From NCBI RefSeq assembly GCF_000787575.1, contig NW_012236532.1, positions 558,001 through 622,000 on the forward strand: a DNA stretch of 64,000 nucleotides, in the 5' to 3' direction. Made by a program: the position numbers and the translations under genes. Source of the DNA: Acytostelium subglobosum LB1. Lineage: Eukaryota > Evosea > Eumycetozoa > Acytosteliales > Acytosteliaceae. Of this stretch, positions 32,333 through 41,972 are shown in pieces (the stretch's first letter is position 1; each line of letters begins with the position of its first letter). Under the pieces are notes generated by a model that saw only the letters and a list, made by a program, of their open reading frames with translations, was not told the origin of the DNA and did not search any database.

Positions 32333-34755
32333 ATGGATTCAACTCAACCATCTGAACAAATTGATGACTCTATCAACAACAACAATAATAATAACAACAA
32401 CAACAACAATGTAGTGAACAATAAGCCATGGGGTAAACTTGTTAGTTGCCATCCAGACTCAAAGAATATCGACTTGATTGATGAGGAGATCTTCTTTGGT
32501 CGTAATCACAAGAAGTGTCAGATCTTCCTGTCTGACCCGACTGTAAGTGGCATCCATTGCAAGGTGTCCTTATCAAGTCCTGCTCTCGGCAACACAGCTG
32601 GCCATCACCATCAGCATCATCAACAACACCATCAACAACTACATAATCAACAACAGAGTGAAAAGACACACCCTCGAGGCTCTGACAATGCAGGAGTACG
32701 TGGCGGCGTCAAACACAACAGTAGCAGCAGTAGTGGTAGCAGCAACAGCACCAACTCGGCAAAGTCAGCACTGACCAACTCGTCATCATCAGTGCATCCG
32801 ACAGTGTGGATCACAGACTTTAGCACCAACGGTACCTTCATCAAGGGTGCACTGTTGGGCAAAGAGAAGACCACAATCATGCAGAATGGTGACCTTGTCT
32901 CATTCACCTCGCCCAACATGAATAGCAAGCTCTCATTCATATTCCAAGATCTGATGCAATCTGATCAAGATATTGAAGATGTATGTTCACTAAGCTCACT
33001 TGCTGGCTCACCCTGATCATTCTCACTAACTCCTCCATCTAACAACACTACAGTCAGAGATCAAGAAGCACTATATCCTTCAGGGTATACTTGGAACGTA
33101 TGATCAATCAATCAATCATTCAATCTCTGATACATGAGATGAACGTATACACTAACGAACATGATTGAATCAATCAAACAAACAATATAGAGGCAACTTC
33201 AGTGTTGTAAAGAGATGTACAAAGCGTGACACTGGAGAGAGTTTCGCTGTCAAGATCATAGACAAGAAGAAGTACTGGCACATATCAAGCACACGCAATC
33301 AAACAGAGAGTGAGATCAGTATACTCAAACAGATTAAGCATCCCAACATCATATCAATCATCGAGATCTTTGAGACACAGCAATACATCTACATCGTGTT
33401 GGAGTTGGCTACAGGTGGTGAGCTCTTTGACAAGATCAGGCAAAAGGTATGGATACTATCTCACTCGTTAGATCGCTCAATCGATCAATCAAACTGACAA
33501 TGTCATTCGTCATCATACATAGGGGAGGTTCTCTGAGCCTGAGGCCAAGGGCACATTCAAACAGATACTCAATGCTGTATCATATCTGCATCAGTTGAAC
33601 ATCACTCACAGAGATCTCAAGCCAGAGAACATTCTGTTGGGTGATCAATCCAGCTCAGTGATCAAGATAACAGACTTTGGTCTGGCAAAGATTATTGGCG
33701 AGAAGGAGATTGCGACTACACTTTGTGGCACTCCTTTATATGTCGGTATGTAACTCAATCAATCAATCCAATCAAACGATCAATCAGTTACTAACAACCA
33801 ATCGATCGACTGATGTATATATAGCACCCGAGATCATTAAGAACTGCTTGTATAAAGATGATAAGAGTGACAAGAATATCGGCTATGGCAAAGAGGTTGA
33901 TGCATGGTCACTTGGATGTATATTATATATATTGTAGGTTTGGACAACATTGGAATGGAACATGGACAATCATACTAACAAATGGTTCCATTATTTGTTG
34001 ATCACCTTTAGGTTATGTGGACGACCTCCATTCGATGTCGAGAAGAACAGCTTCCAACAAATCAACAATGGAGCATTCTCATTTGAGTTTGCCGTTTGGA
34101 AGACTGTATCGGATCAAGCAAAGGACCTGATCACCAAGTTGTTGAATACAGATCCAATCCAAAGAATCCCCGTTAAGGATGCCCTGAATCATGCTTGGTT
34201 CAATGTAAGTATGAATCAATGATTGATTGATTGATTGAATCATTACCAAATGACTAATGTGCACTTTTATTACAGGATGATCTTTATCGAGCGACTACAA
34301 TTAATCAATCACCAGCAAAGCAGCCTCAACCAATACACCTTCCAGTCATCAAGTCTCAGAACTCTGCTGTATCCCTCAACTTTTCATTGTCCAAACCAGC
34401 ACCTCAACAACAACAACCACAACAACAATCACCTCAACAAGCGCCATTGATGCTGCAATTCGAATCAACGCCTATCAAGGCTAAATCAAAAAGTCCATCC
34501 AAACGATCAAGTAAACAATCATCATCAACAACAACATCGATAACACTTTCAGAAACAATGCCAACACCAATCAAGAAACATCATCAATATGAAGAGCCAG
34601 AGGCAATCGAGCTGAGCGAAGAAGAGAATGACTCGACTACATCTTCGACCTCCACTTCGACCACATCCACGACCACAAATAACAAACGCAAAGAATCAAA
34701 CGAGGCGACAAATGGCAAATCAAAGTCGACGAGGACAAAGAAGCCTAGAAGCTAG
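32333..34755 (+). CDS. FHA-domain Ser/Thr protein kinase, Chk2/Rad53-like (fhk family)
   Basis: Seven exons: 32333-32980, 33054-33097, 33191-33446, 33523-33745, 33825-33933, 34012-34204 and 34276-34755. They give 650 residues with all phases consistent. The FHA domain (~25-205) has [24 protein letters not shown] and [11 protein letters not shown]; a His/Gln/Ser-rich insert (~85-140) splits it. The kinase domain (~217-485) has the glycine loop [35 protein letters not shown] and APE, so it should be active. The C-terminal tail is Gln/Ser/Thr-rich with basic [11 protein letters not shown] and TRTKKPRS patches that could serve nuclear import. FHA domains bind phosphothreonine; relatives act in DNA-damage checkpoints. 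D. discoideum has a set of such kinases (fhkA-fhkE); which one this matches is not decided. Confidence 0.93.
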
Positions 34756-34815
34756 AATACAACATATTATATAATTCCAATTCCAATTTATTATTTAATC
34801 ATTCACGACGATCAC

Positions 34816-35523
34816 TCATTCATTTGCGCCATCAAGTTCAGGTCTAGATTCTTGGATGTCCAGACAGAGATGTTCCAGCTTGGATGGTTGAGAACATTGA
34901 TCAACTTGTGATGTAGGCTCACCAGCTTGAATGACCTGTTGTTGTTGTTGTTGTTGAGCCGACTGGTGAAATCGCCTGTATGCTCTTTGCATTGAATGAT
35001 TGATTATTATGAATCCAATAGGACTGGCAATTATTCCACAGAATATAACAGCATCCTCCGCAATGAAGAAGCCTACTATGAACATTATTATTGTAATTAA
35101 GATAAGGAAGCCTCCAAAGCATCCCCATAGCAGGTTGGATCTTGTAAAATATGAGAAAAATGATGATGTCAACAGATGATTAACATGTTGATGTTCATTA
35201 TTATTATCTGGATGCTGATTGATATTGATATTTAAGTTGGTACTAGAGTTGGTTGTGTTTGCCAAGTCAACTTGTTGGAACATTGGATGAGATTGTAGAA
35301 TTATATGGAAAGGTAATGGAGTCTGTCTACAAATATTAACACTTTGGAATATTTGGTCATCATCTTCCAATCCATCCAAAGGTATCTCCATAACTTCGTT
35401 CTTATCTTTAAATAAATTATTATTAATGTCACATTTATCTATATCAATATTCTTTAAAGGTACTACAATGAACTTGGAAGATATTACACTTTCGTCTGGA
35501 ATACATTCATCAAGTGGCTCCAT
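34816..35523 (-). CDS. Hypothetical two-span membrane protein
   Basis: A single exon of 235 codons. An acidic N-terminus (MEPLDECIPDESVISSKF) and an Asn-rich linker reach ~120. Two hydrophobic segments follow at ~135-155 and ~160-180 (FGGFLILITIIMFIVGFF and AVIFCGIIASPIGFIII), separated by a short acidic loop AED. Next come a basic segment MQRAYRRFH and a polyGln run near 190. There is no signal peptide, so both ends probably face the cytosol. It lies 60 bp from the stop of the convergent FHA kinase. I do not recognise a family. Confidence 0.7.
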   Translation of the reverse strand: MEPLDECIPDESVISSKFIVVPLKNIDIDKCDINNNLFKDKNEVMEIPLDGLEDDDQIFQSVNICRQTPLPFHIILQSHPMFQQVDLANTTNSSTNLNININQHPDNNNEHQHVNHLLTSSFFSYFTRSNLLWGCFGGFLILITIIMFIVGFFIAEDAVIFCGIIASPIGFIIINHSMQRAYRRFHQSAQQQQQQQVIQAGEPTSQVDQCSQPSKLEHLCLDIQESRPELDGANE

Positions 35524-36101
35524 ATCTATTTATTATTTCTAAATAATATTATTAATATATTATTAAAGGATCTTATCAAACTAGAATGAAAGGATGATTG
35601 AATGAACACCAATAAGTTATGATTGGTAATGTCAATCACATGAGGCAGACATTTGTGCGATTCGTAACTCGTAACCATCACCACCAATCTCAATAACAAC
35701 GTTCACTGATCAAAGAAAAGATGAAGGTGGTTGTACCCCAGTCTGACACTTATGATTGATTGATTGACCAAGCATACACACACACCACTTTATTGCAATC
35801 ATCAATGTAGAGGTACGGGTATTGTATATACCATGTCGACACGATCGTGTTGATTGATTCATTCCACTCATATGTTTCCAATCGACCGCACAATCAAAGA
35901 TTGATTGTATTCAACCAAAGCATTCTTCCAAAGTATGATTGATTGATTGATTGATTGATTGTGTTGCTCGTCACACACTAGAGAGAGTGGACAGACACTA
36001 TGCTGTTGCAATTAGACTGCCTTTCTCACAGTTAATGATGTGACACAAGATCCAAAGGAATGTTGACGTGCTCCTAGGTGTTGTAAAGTGTTGTTGAGAG
36101 T
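35524..36101. other. Spacer with (ATTG)n tracts
   Basis: A 578-bp spacer between two minus-strand genes. It carries (GATT)n at 35752-35762 and a longer run at 35936-35962. No gene or RNA is recognised. Confidence 0.5.
35936..35962 (+). repeat. (TTGA)n simple repeat
   Basis: Six or more TTGA/ATTG units in tandem. This is the commonest simple repeat of the window; similar tracts lie near 3794-3812, 6665-6682, 21283-21305, 27620-27632, 34217-34238 and 44872-44890. Confidence 0.9.
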
Positions 36102-36593
36102 TTAGAGTTCAGGGAAGGCAATGAATCTGGTCTTGCGGTCCCAAATGATATTGTTCTGGTACTTGAATGTCTTCACTCTGTGTAGAGGGATAGTTCCAAT
36201 CTCGTACTTGCTGAAGATCACCTCCACCAATCCAAGAATTCTGTCCTCATAAATAATGGAAAACTCATCAATGTCTACATCCGTGCAGTCCCACTATTGA
36301 TTGATTGAATTAGCAATGTGTCATAATGATGAATAACTACAACTACAACAACATACCTTTATCCTATTGTATATCTCTATTGAAGAGGGTAGTCTTGGCT
36401 TCTTCTCAAGATCAAGGATCTCATGTTCTGACTTTGGTGCCTTCTCGCGTATCCTTCTTTCCTTTGATCTCCTGTTGTCCTCATCATCCGATGAGTATGA
36501 GTCATCATATATCTCTACAAAGTCTTCGTCATCCACTGGTCTCAGATGGTTTAGTGGATTGGATGGTAATTTAGTTGGTGATGATGGTGCCAT
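36102..36593 (-). CDS. MJ1316 (RNA cyclic-group end recognition, formerly DUF504) domain protein
   Basis: Two exons, 36593-36357 and 36293-36102, give 142 residues. The first half is acidic and basic in turn (DDEDFVEIYDDSYSSDDED, then KERRIREKAPKSEHE). The second half is the MJ1316 domain, starting at SIEIYNRIKWD and continuing EFSIIYEDRILGL, IPLHRVKTFKY and IIWDRKTRFIAF. These match the family pattern of RIKWD, YxDR, IPxHRVxxF and WDR. The domain is also present in human LENG9 and in archaeal proteins. By comparative genomics it is thought to recognise RNA ends carrying cyclic phosphate, often beside 2'-5' ligase or nucleotidyltransferase domains. Here it stands almost alone, so it may work as a partner subunit. 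The intron splits exactly between IK and WD, inside the core motif. Confidence 0.85.
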
Positions 36594-36854
36594 GACTTAT
36601 ATATTATTCTATCTACAATTATACAATTATTATTTAATGTTCTTTATATAAATTATTTGTTTTTTTGGTTTTAGTTATCTGTTATGATCCAACAAGCAGT
36701 TGTGTTTATATATATTCATTAAAGTTGGAAGATGTACAGATAATTGAGTTCATTCCATCTCACTTCAATGTTTGAAGTTGAAGAAAAAGGAAAGAATGGG
36801 GATTTGTCTTGTGTGTGGTCAATCCATTCCGTTTCATTTCTTTTGGCAAAGAGG

Positions 36855-38276
36855 TCAATACCAGGCATCAACAAAGACAGAGTCCTTGTTCTTGATTGAT
36901 GGATGAACATCGATAATAGCTTGGAACTTCTCTTTGTTGTACTTGTAACCTTCCGCTCTTGGATTGATGTATAGGGTGGTGATCCGATGGTTCTCTGCAA
37001 GCAATTGACACAGACGGTCGCAATACACAACAGTTGTCAGAGTGAGCGTTGTCTCACTGCCAATGTGTGGGATAAAGTCATAGTCACTCTGATCATAGGG
37101 TGTCACTTGGAGATGCTTGACCATGTTCAATGATTCATAAATATTGTTGACTGGAGGTCTATAATGGCCTTCACACCTGATTGACAGTGATTGTAATGGT
37201 CGTGTGATTGGCACCATGTTCTGCATCTGTATCTCACCTTCAATCTCGATCGATGCATCTTGTACCAGGTATTTGACCAGCTCTTGAGGCTCACCTGCCA
37301 ACATCTCTGGCAGGACCAGGCACTTGAGTGTTGTTGCCTTCTCAAGGTAGTGTTTCAGCTCGGTATAGAAGAGTAGGTGTTCACCAAAGTCGCTGGCGTC
37401 ATTGCACATTCTCAATGATAGTCGTTGGAGTGAAGGTGCAAAGTGTAGGATGCTCTCAAAGAAGAGGCGAGGCGCACTGTACATGTGAGTAGTGAAAGTA
37501 TACTCACCTGCAACCGAATCTGCAAGTGTGAGTGATCGCAAGGAGGTAAGCGTAGAGTTGAGAAAGCTGCGGCAAATGATGCTGTAAGGGTGGCTTGGAT
37601 GGTTGAGTGCTGCGAGGTATTGATTATCCATATGCTCAAAGTAATCGACAATTGAATCTACATCCATCTCAAAGTGCAGAGAGAGTGACTCTAGATGTGG
37701 ATAATCGTTTGAGAGTCTTATAAGAGGCGCCAGTATCTTTGATGGAGAGTATTCATCTTCGTCGTTATCTTCTCCATAGCTGATGAAGATCATGAGCTCA
37801 AGATGCCTGAGGGTTGAAGGCAACTTGGAGTTGATCACCTCGGGGAAATTGATATCGCCAGAGTAGGACTCTAGCTGATTGAGTAAGTTTTGATATGTTA
37901 TTCTGTGAGCTTCCAAAGGAAATAGACTGCCATCTTTCCAAGATCTCGTGAATCGCAGACTGATAATTGGGAATGCAAACGGTATCAACCTGGAGCCAGT
38001 CTCACATCTCTCGAGTAGAGAATCAATATCACTGGTGCGATCGATGGTCATACGACATATAGACGACTTTACAATTCGATGGAATTGCCAACAAACTAGA
38101 TTGAGTGATAGGAATTGTCTAATGAGGTCTCTACTGTAATCACGCTCATCATCGTTTTCCTTATAATGATATTGCATGTAATCTGGATTTCTATTGTGAT
38201 ATATATTGATCAATTGTTGATTCTCTCTCCACAGTTGAAAGATAATCGTTTGGAAGCAGTTGAAGTTGAGTACCAT
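36855..38276 (-). CDS. F-box-like / leucine-rich protein, tandem copy A
   Basis: A single exon of 473 codons. The N-terminus (FNCFQTIIFQLWRENQ, then FLSLNLVCWQFHRIVKS) resembles the end of an F-box helix. The rest has irregular leucine-rich stretches (STLRHLELMIFI, YPHLESLSLHFE, LTSLRSLTLADS, SLQRLSLRMCND). Such dictyostelid proteins are thought to be substrate receptors of SCF ubiquitin ligases, but neither Skp1 binding nor a substrate is shown. It is a paralogue of the next gene, 220 bp away on the same strand. The 3' parts of the two are nearly identical, while the first ~60 codons and several loops differ strongly. The family appears lineage-specific. Confidence 0.8.
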   Translation of the reverse strand: MVLNFNCFQTIIFQLWRENQQLINIYHNRNPDYMQYHYKENDDERDYSRDLIRQFLSLNLVCWQFHRIVKSSICRMTIDRTSDIDSLLERCETGSRLIPFAFPIISLRFTRSWKDGSLFPLEAHRITYQNLLNQLESYSGDINFPEVINSKLPSTLRHLELMIFISYGEDNDEDEYSPSKILAPLIRLSNDYPHLESLSLHFEMDVDSIVDYFEHMDNQYLAALNHPSHPYSIICRSFLNSTLTSLRSLTLADSVAGEYTFTTHMYSAPRLFFESILHFAPSLQRLSLRMCNDASDFGEHLLFYTELKHYLEKATTLKCLVLPEMLAGEPQELVKYLVQDASIEIEGEIQMQNMVPITRPLQSLSIRCEGHYRPPVNNIYESLNMVKHLQVTPYDQSDYDFIPHIGSETTLTLTTVVYCDRLCQLLAENHRITTLYINPRAEGYKYNKEKFQAIIDVHPSIKNKDSVFVDAWY

Positions 38277-38496
38277 ATAATGTGATTGATTGAATAATGG
38301 TTGTCTATTTACCTGATTTGTTTATTTTAACATTTGTTTTCTTACTCCATACTTTCGATTTTATTAAATTGATATGTGTCATTAATTCATTATTTATTTA
38401 TTTGATTAGTTTGTGTTATTTGTGATCGATAATAGGTTGCAGATGAACAAATATTTATATATATATTTATTTAGATGGAGGAAGACATAGAGATGT

Positions 38497-39936
38497 TTAA
38501 AACAGAGTCGGCCAAACATTGTCAACAAACACAGAGTCCTTGTTCTTGATTGATGGATGAACATCGATAATAGCTTGGAACTTCTCTTTGTTGTTCTTGT
38601 CACCTTTTCCTTCCGCTCTTGGATTGATGTATAGGGTGGTGATCCGATGGTTCTCTGCAAGCAATTGACACAGACGGTCGCAATGCACAACAGTTGTCAG
38701 AGTGAGCGTTGTCTCACTGCCAATGTGTGGGATAAAGTCAAGGTCACTCCTGGAGGGTGTCACTTGGAGATGCTTGACCATGTTAAGTGATTCGTAAATC
38801 TCCAATATATCATCGACTGGATCGACACTATCTTCAAACCTGATCGACAGTGATAGTAATGGACGTGTGATTGGCGCCATGTATTCCATTAGTATCTCAC
38901 CTTCAATCTCGATCGATGCATCTTGTACCAGGTATTTGACTAACTCTTGAGGCTCACCTGCCATAGATGTTGCCAACACTGCAGGCAGGACCAGGCACTT
39001 GAGAGTTGTTGTCCTCTCAAGGTAGTGTTTCAACTCGGTATAGAAGAGTATGTGCTCACCAAAGTCGCTGGCATCATTGCACATTCTCAATGATAGTCGT
39101 TGGAGTGACGGTGCAAAGTGGAGGATGCTGTCAAAGAGGAGGCGAGGCGCTCGGTACATATGTGTAGTGAATGTTAACTGGCCTGGAACGGAATCTGCGA
39201 GTGTGAGTGATCGCAAGCTGGTGAGCGTTGAGTTGAGCAAGCTGCGGCAAATGATACTGTAAGGGTGGCTTGGATAGTTGAGAGCTGCGAGGTACAGCGT
39301 GTCCTTGTCCTCATAATAATCACCAATCGATTCTGCTTCCAGTTCAAAGTGCAAAGAGAGTGACTCTAGGTGTGGATAATCGTTTGAGAGCCGTATGAAA
39401 GGCGCCAGTATCCTGGACGGAGAGTTGTCGCCTTCGTCATCTGTACAGTGGATCTTGAGCTCAAGTTGCTTGAGGGTTGAGGGCAGATTTGAGTTAAACA
39501 CCTCGGGGAAATCGATATAGCCACTGTACGACTCTAGCTGATTGAGTACATCTTGGAATGTTTTGTTGTGAACTTCCAAAGGACTTTGGCTGTAGTCGTT
39601 GGTCCAGCAGTCTATGGTTAATCGCAAGCCGACAAGTGGGAGGGAAAAGGGTGTCTCCCTGGAGCCAGCCTCACATTTCTCGAGTAGAGAATTTATATCA
39701 TTAGAACGACCAATGATCAAGCGACATACAATCGACTTGACAATACCGTGGAATTGCCAACAAACTAGATTGAGTGATAGGAATTGTTTGTTGAGGTCTA
39801 TAAGGTACTTCCTTTGCCTGGGCTCACTACGATAGCTAATGTATCCATATCTAAGTTTGAAGGAATTGATCAATTGTTGATTCTCTCTCCACAATTGTAA
39901 TATAATCGTTTGGAAGCAGTTATAATTGAGTAACAT
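38497..39936 (-). CDS. F-box-like / leucine-rich protein, tandem copy B
   Basis: A single exon of 479 codons, a paralogue of the gene at 36855-38276 with the same plan: MLLNYNCFQTIILQLWRENQQ, FLSLNLVCWQFHGIVKS, then leucine-rich segments (LESLSLHFELE, LRSLTLADSV, LQRLSLRMCND). It differs by short insertions, such as VLATSMAGEP against MLAGEP, and by the C-terminus VFVDNVWPTLF. It is probably intact, with no internal stops. The likely role is the same as its neighbour's: a possible SCF substrate receptor, by family analogy only. Confidence 0.8.
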   Translation of the reverse strand: MLLNYNCFQTIILQLWRENQQLINSFKLRYGYISYRSEPRQRKYLIDLNKQFLSLNLVCWQFHGIVKSIVCRLIIGRSNDINSLLEKCEAGSRETPFSLPLVGLRLTIDCWTNDYSQSPLEVHNKTFQDVLNQLESYSGYIDFPEVFNSNLPSTLKQLELKIHCTDDEGDNSPSRILAPFIRLSNDYPHLESLSLHFELEAESIGDYYEDKDTLYLAALNYPSHPYSIICRSLLNSTLTSLRSLTLADSVPGQLTFTTHMYRAPRLLFDSILHFAPSLQRLSLRMCNDASDFGEHILFYTELKHYLERTTTLKCLVLPAVLATSMAGEPQELVKYLVQDASIEIEGEILMEYMAPITRPLLSLSIRFEDSVDPVDDILEIYESLNMVKHLQVTPSRSDLDFIPHIGSETTLTLTTVVHCDRLCQLLAENHRITTLYINPRAEGKGDKNNKEKFQAIIDVHPSIKNKDSVFVDNVWPTLF

Positions 39937-40175
39937 ATTATTATGTGATTGTATGATGGTCCGCCTAATTTGAAAGTGATTAGAATGAATGGTCCACCAC
40001 CTGATTTGTTATTCAACATTCGTTTTCCCCAGTGAGCAAATTGACATCTGTCAAATCATTCATTTCAGTTGATGGTTTATATGCTAACAGATGAATCTCT
40101 TCATTTATTAATACAACAATACTACACTGTCCATTATTGTCGGGCTTGCCAGGGACACAGATCAAGTACAAGTGA

Positions 40176-41972
40176 TCACTTGCGAACAAATACCGATGCA
40201 CCTTTCAGTCGTTTGTACTGGAAGTTGAGCAGAGTGTCCCATCGGAAGGTGACAATGTCGAATTGATACAGGTTTGAAAAGCTCTCCTTTGTGGTCGGAT
40301 TCGTACCTCCTACAAGATAGACATGGTGCGATCCATCAAAGAAGCAAGCATTGGTCAGGATCATTGCCGTTGGCATCACGATATCCAGTGTGTCCCATTT
40401 GTTGTGCTCGATTGAATATCTCTCTATCCTGTTGAGACACTTGTTCTGTTGTGATGAGAAGCCGCCAAACACATAGATGTATCCATTCTCAGAGTCAATC
40501 GCCGCGCCAGCACTGTAGGCGCCTGTCTGAAGTGGCGCCATCTCTTGCCAGCTGTCCGTCTCGACGTCGTAGCGGTCCACCGAGCAGACGGACTCGCCCG
40601 ACATGTTGCAGCCACCAATTGCGTATATCTTGTTTGAGTGTTGGTCGTAGACGGCCGCCTGCTTCCACAGACTCTTCATGGTGGCCAGTTTGTTGAACTG
40701 TTTGGTAACCAGGTTGAAACGTAGTAGTGCTGTTGATCGTGGGAAGCCACTCAGCAGGTAGATGAAGTTGTTGTTGTCGTAGACCGACGCATGCAGGTAG
40801 CGACCGCCGCCCGGTATCTCTGTCTCGATGGTCTCCCAACGGTCCTCGTTGATGTCGTAGCGTGTGATCTTGGTTGGCGCCAGACTGCCGCCAAAGTTAT
40901 ATATAGAGTTCCTGCCATCGTAGGTGGACGTGAAGTCATTGTCCATCTGATGCAACGGACACATTGGCAGCCACTGGTCCTCCTGGAAGTCGTACTTCTC
41001 CACGGCGTACTTGTCAAACTCGTGGAGACTGCCTCCGATCGAGTATATCGACCATTGTCTAGGCAGCTGAGCATTGAGCTCTTGATATTCGGCTTGTTGT
41101 GATGTTGTAAATTTAAGTTGTCCAAACACTGGCAGTGGTTGTTTCTTCTTGTCAATGCCGCCAGAGTGTCTCATGAAGCAGCTGGAGCTACCAAGACTTG
41201 TACTCTCGCTACAGGTACTTCCACTACTGCTGCCGCTGCTGCTACCTTTGCTGCCTCCTTCGCCTCCACTGCTCTTCATCGGACTTCCGTTGAGAGTACA
41301 TTTTGGTGGCTTGTCTTGTGTTGGTGTGGCACTGTCCTCAACGACATCTGGCGATTGGAAGGTCTCGACCTCCTCATCAACAGGCACACGAGGAGCTTTG
41401 CTACTTGGTCGGCTGTTGCTGTTGTTGACAACAATGGGCGCCACGCCCTGGAACTCCCCGGTCCATATCCAACTAATGACATCTATTGACTCTTTGAGCA
41501 GGGCCATGTGATCCAACTTGAGGTACTTGCCATGACTATCGGCATTGTCTCCAGTGAAGCACAATGATGACGTGGACTTGCTGATCTTTATCGATGGCAC
41601 CGATGAGAGGGTGGCTGACGATGACTGTATAAGCTGGCTGGAGGACAGCGATGGTGATAGGCCGATGGCCTTTGGTGATGTCTGAGGCTGATGTTGTTTC
41701 TGTTTGATTCGTCTGTCAAGGTCCTCTATCATCTGTTGAGCCCTGTCCCTATTCTTCTCTAGCATCTGTTTGTGTGACTCTAGCTCCACAGCCAATTGAG
41801 TGAGCATTTCCATCTTGCGATCATTCAAACTATTGATCAATGCATCAAAGTCCTGCATTATGGACCTCTTTGTTTCAACGAATGATTGATCGCACAACTC
41901 CAATGTCTTTTCACTAATCTCTTTGAAGGATTCCAATTGAAGCTTGGTCCTTTCTAAATGTGATTCACTCAT
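40176..41972 (-). CDS. Coiled-coil kelch-repeat protein
   Basis: A single exon of 598 codons. Residues 1-95 form a coiled coil (ETKRSIMQDFDALINSLNDR, then a long Glu/Lys/Gln helix). Residues ~100-290 are Ser-rich and low in complexity. Residues ~300-598 contain about six kelch repeats (SIYNFGGS, FIYLLSGF, KIYAIGGCNMSGESVCSVDRY, YIYVFGGFSSQQNKCLNRIERY, HVYLVGGTN), which should close into one beta-propeller. The family's usual architecture in dictyostelids is B-box zinc finger, coiled coil and kelch. Here the B-box is absent, although the coiled coil typical of that family is present from the first residue. A missed 5' exon is possible. Role: protein-protein interaction or E3-adaptor scaffold, inferred. 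Confidence 0.85.
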   Translation of the reverse strand: MSESHLERTKLQLESFKEISEKTLELCDQSFVETKRSIMQDFDALINSLNDRKMEMLTQLAVELESHKQMLEKNRDRAQQMIEDLDRRIKQKQHQPQTSPKAIGLSPSLSSSQLIQSSSATLSSVPSIKISKSTSSLCFTGDNADSHGKYLKLDHMALLKESIDVISWIWTGEFQGVAPIVVNNSNSRPSSKAPRVPVDEEVETFQSPDVVEDSATPTQDKPPKCTLNGSPMKSSGGEGGSKGSSSGSSSGSTCSESTSLGSSSCFMRHSGGIDKKKQPLPVFGQLKFTTSQQAEYQELNAQLPRQWSIYSIGGSLHEFDKYAVEKYDFQEDQWLPMCPLHQMDNDFTSTYDGRNSIYNFGGSLAPTKITRYDINEDRWETIETEIPGGGRYLHASVYDNNNFIYLLSGFPRSTALLRFNLVTKQFNKLATMKSLWKQAAVYDQHSNKIYAIGGCNMSGESVCSVDRYDVETDSWQEMAPLQTGAYSAGAAIDSENGYIYVFGGFSSQQNKCLNRIERYSIEHNKWDTLDIVMPTAMILTNACFFDGSHHVYLVGGTNPTTKESFSNLYQFDIVTFRWDTLLNFQYKRLKGASVFVRK

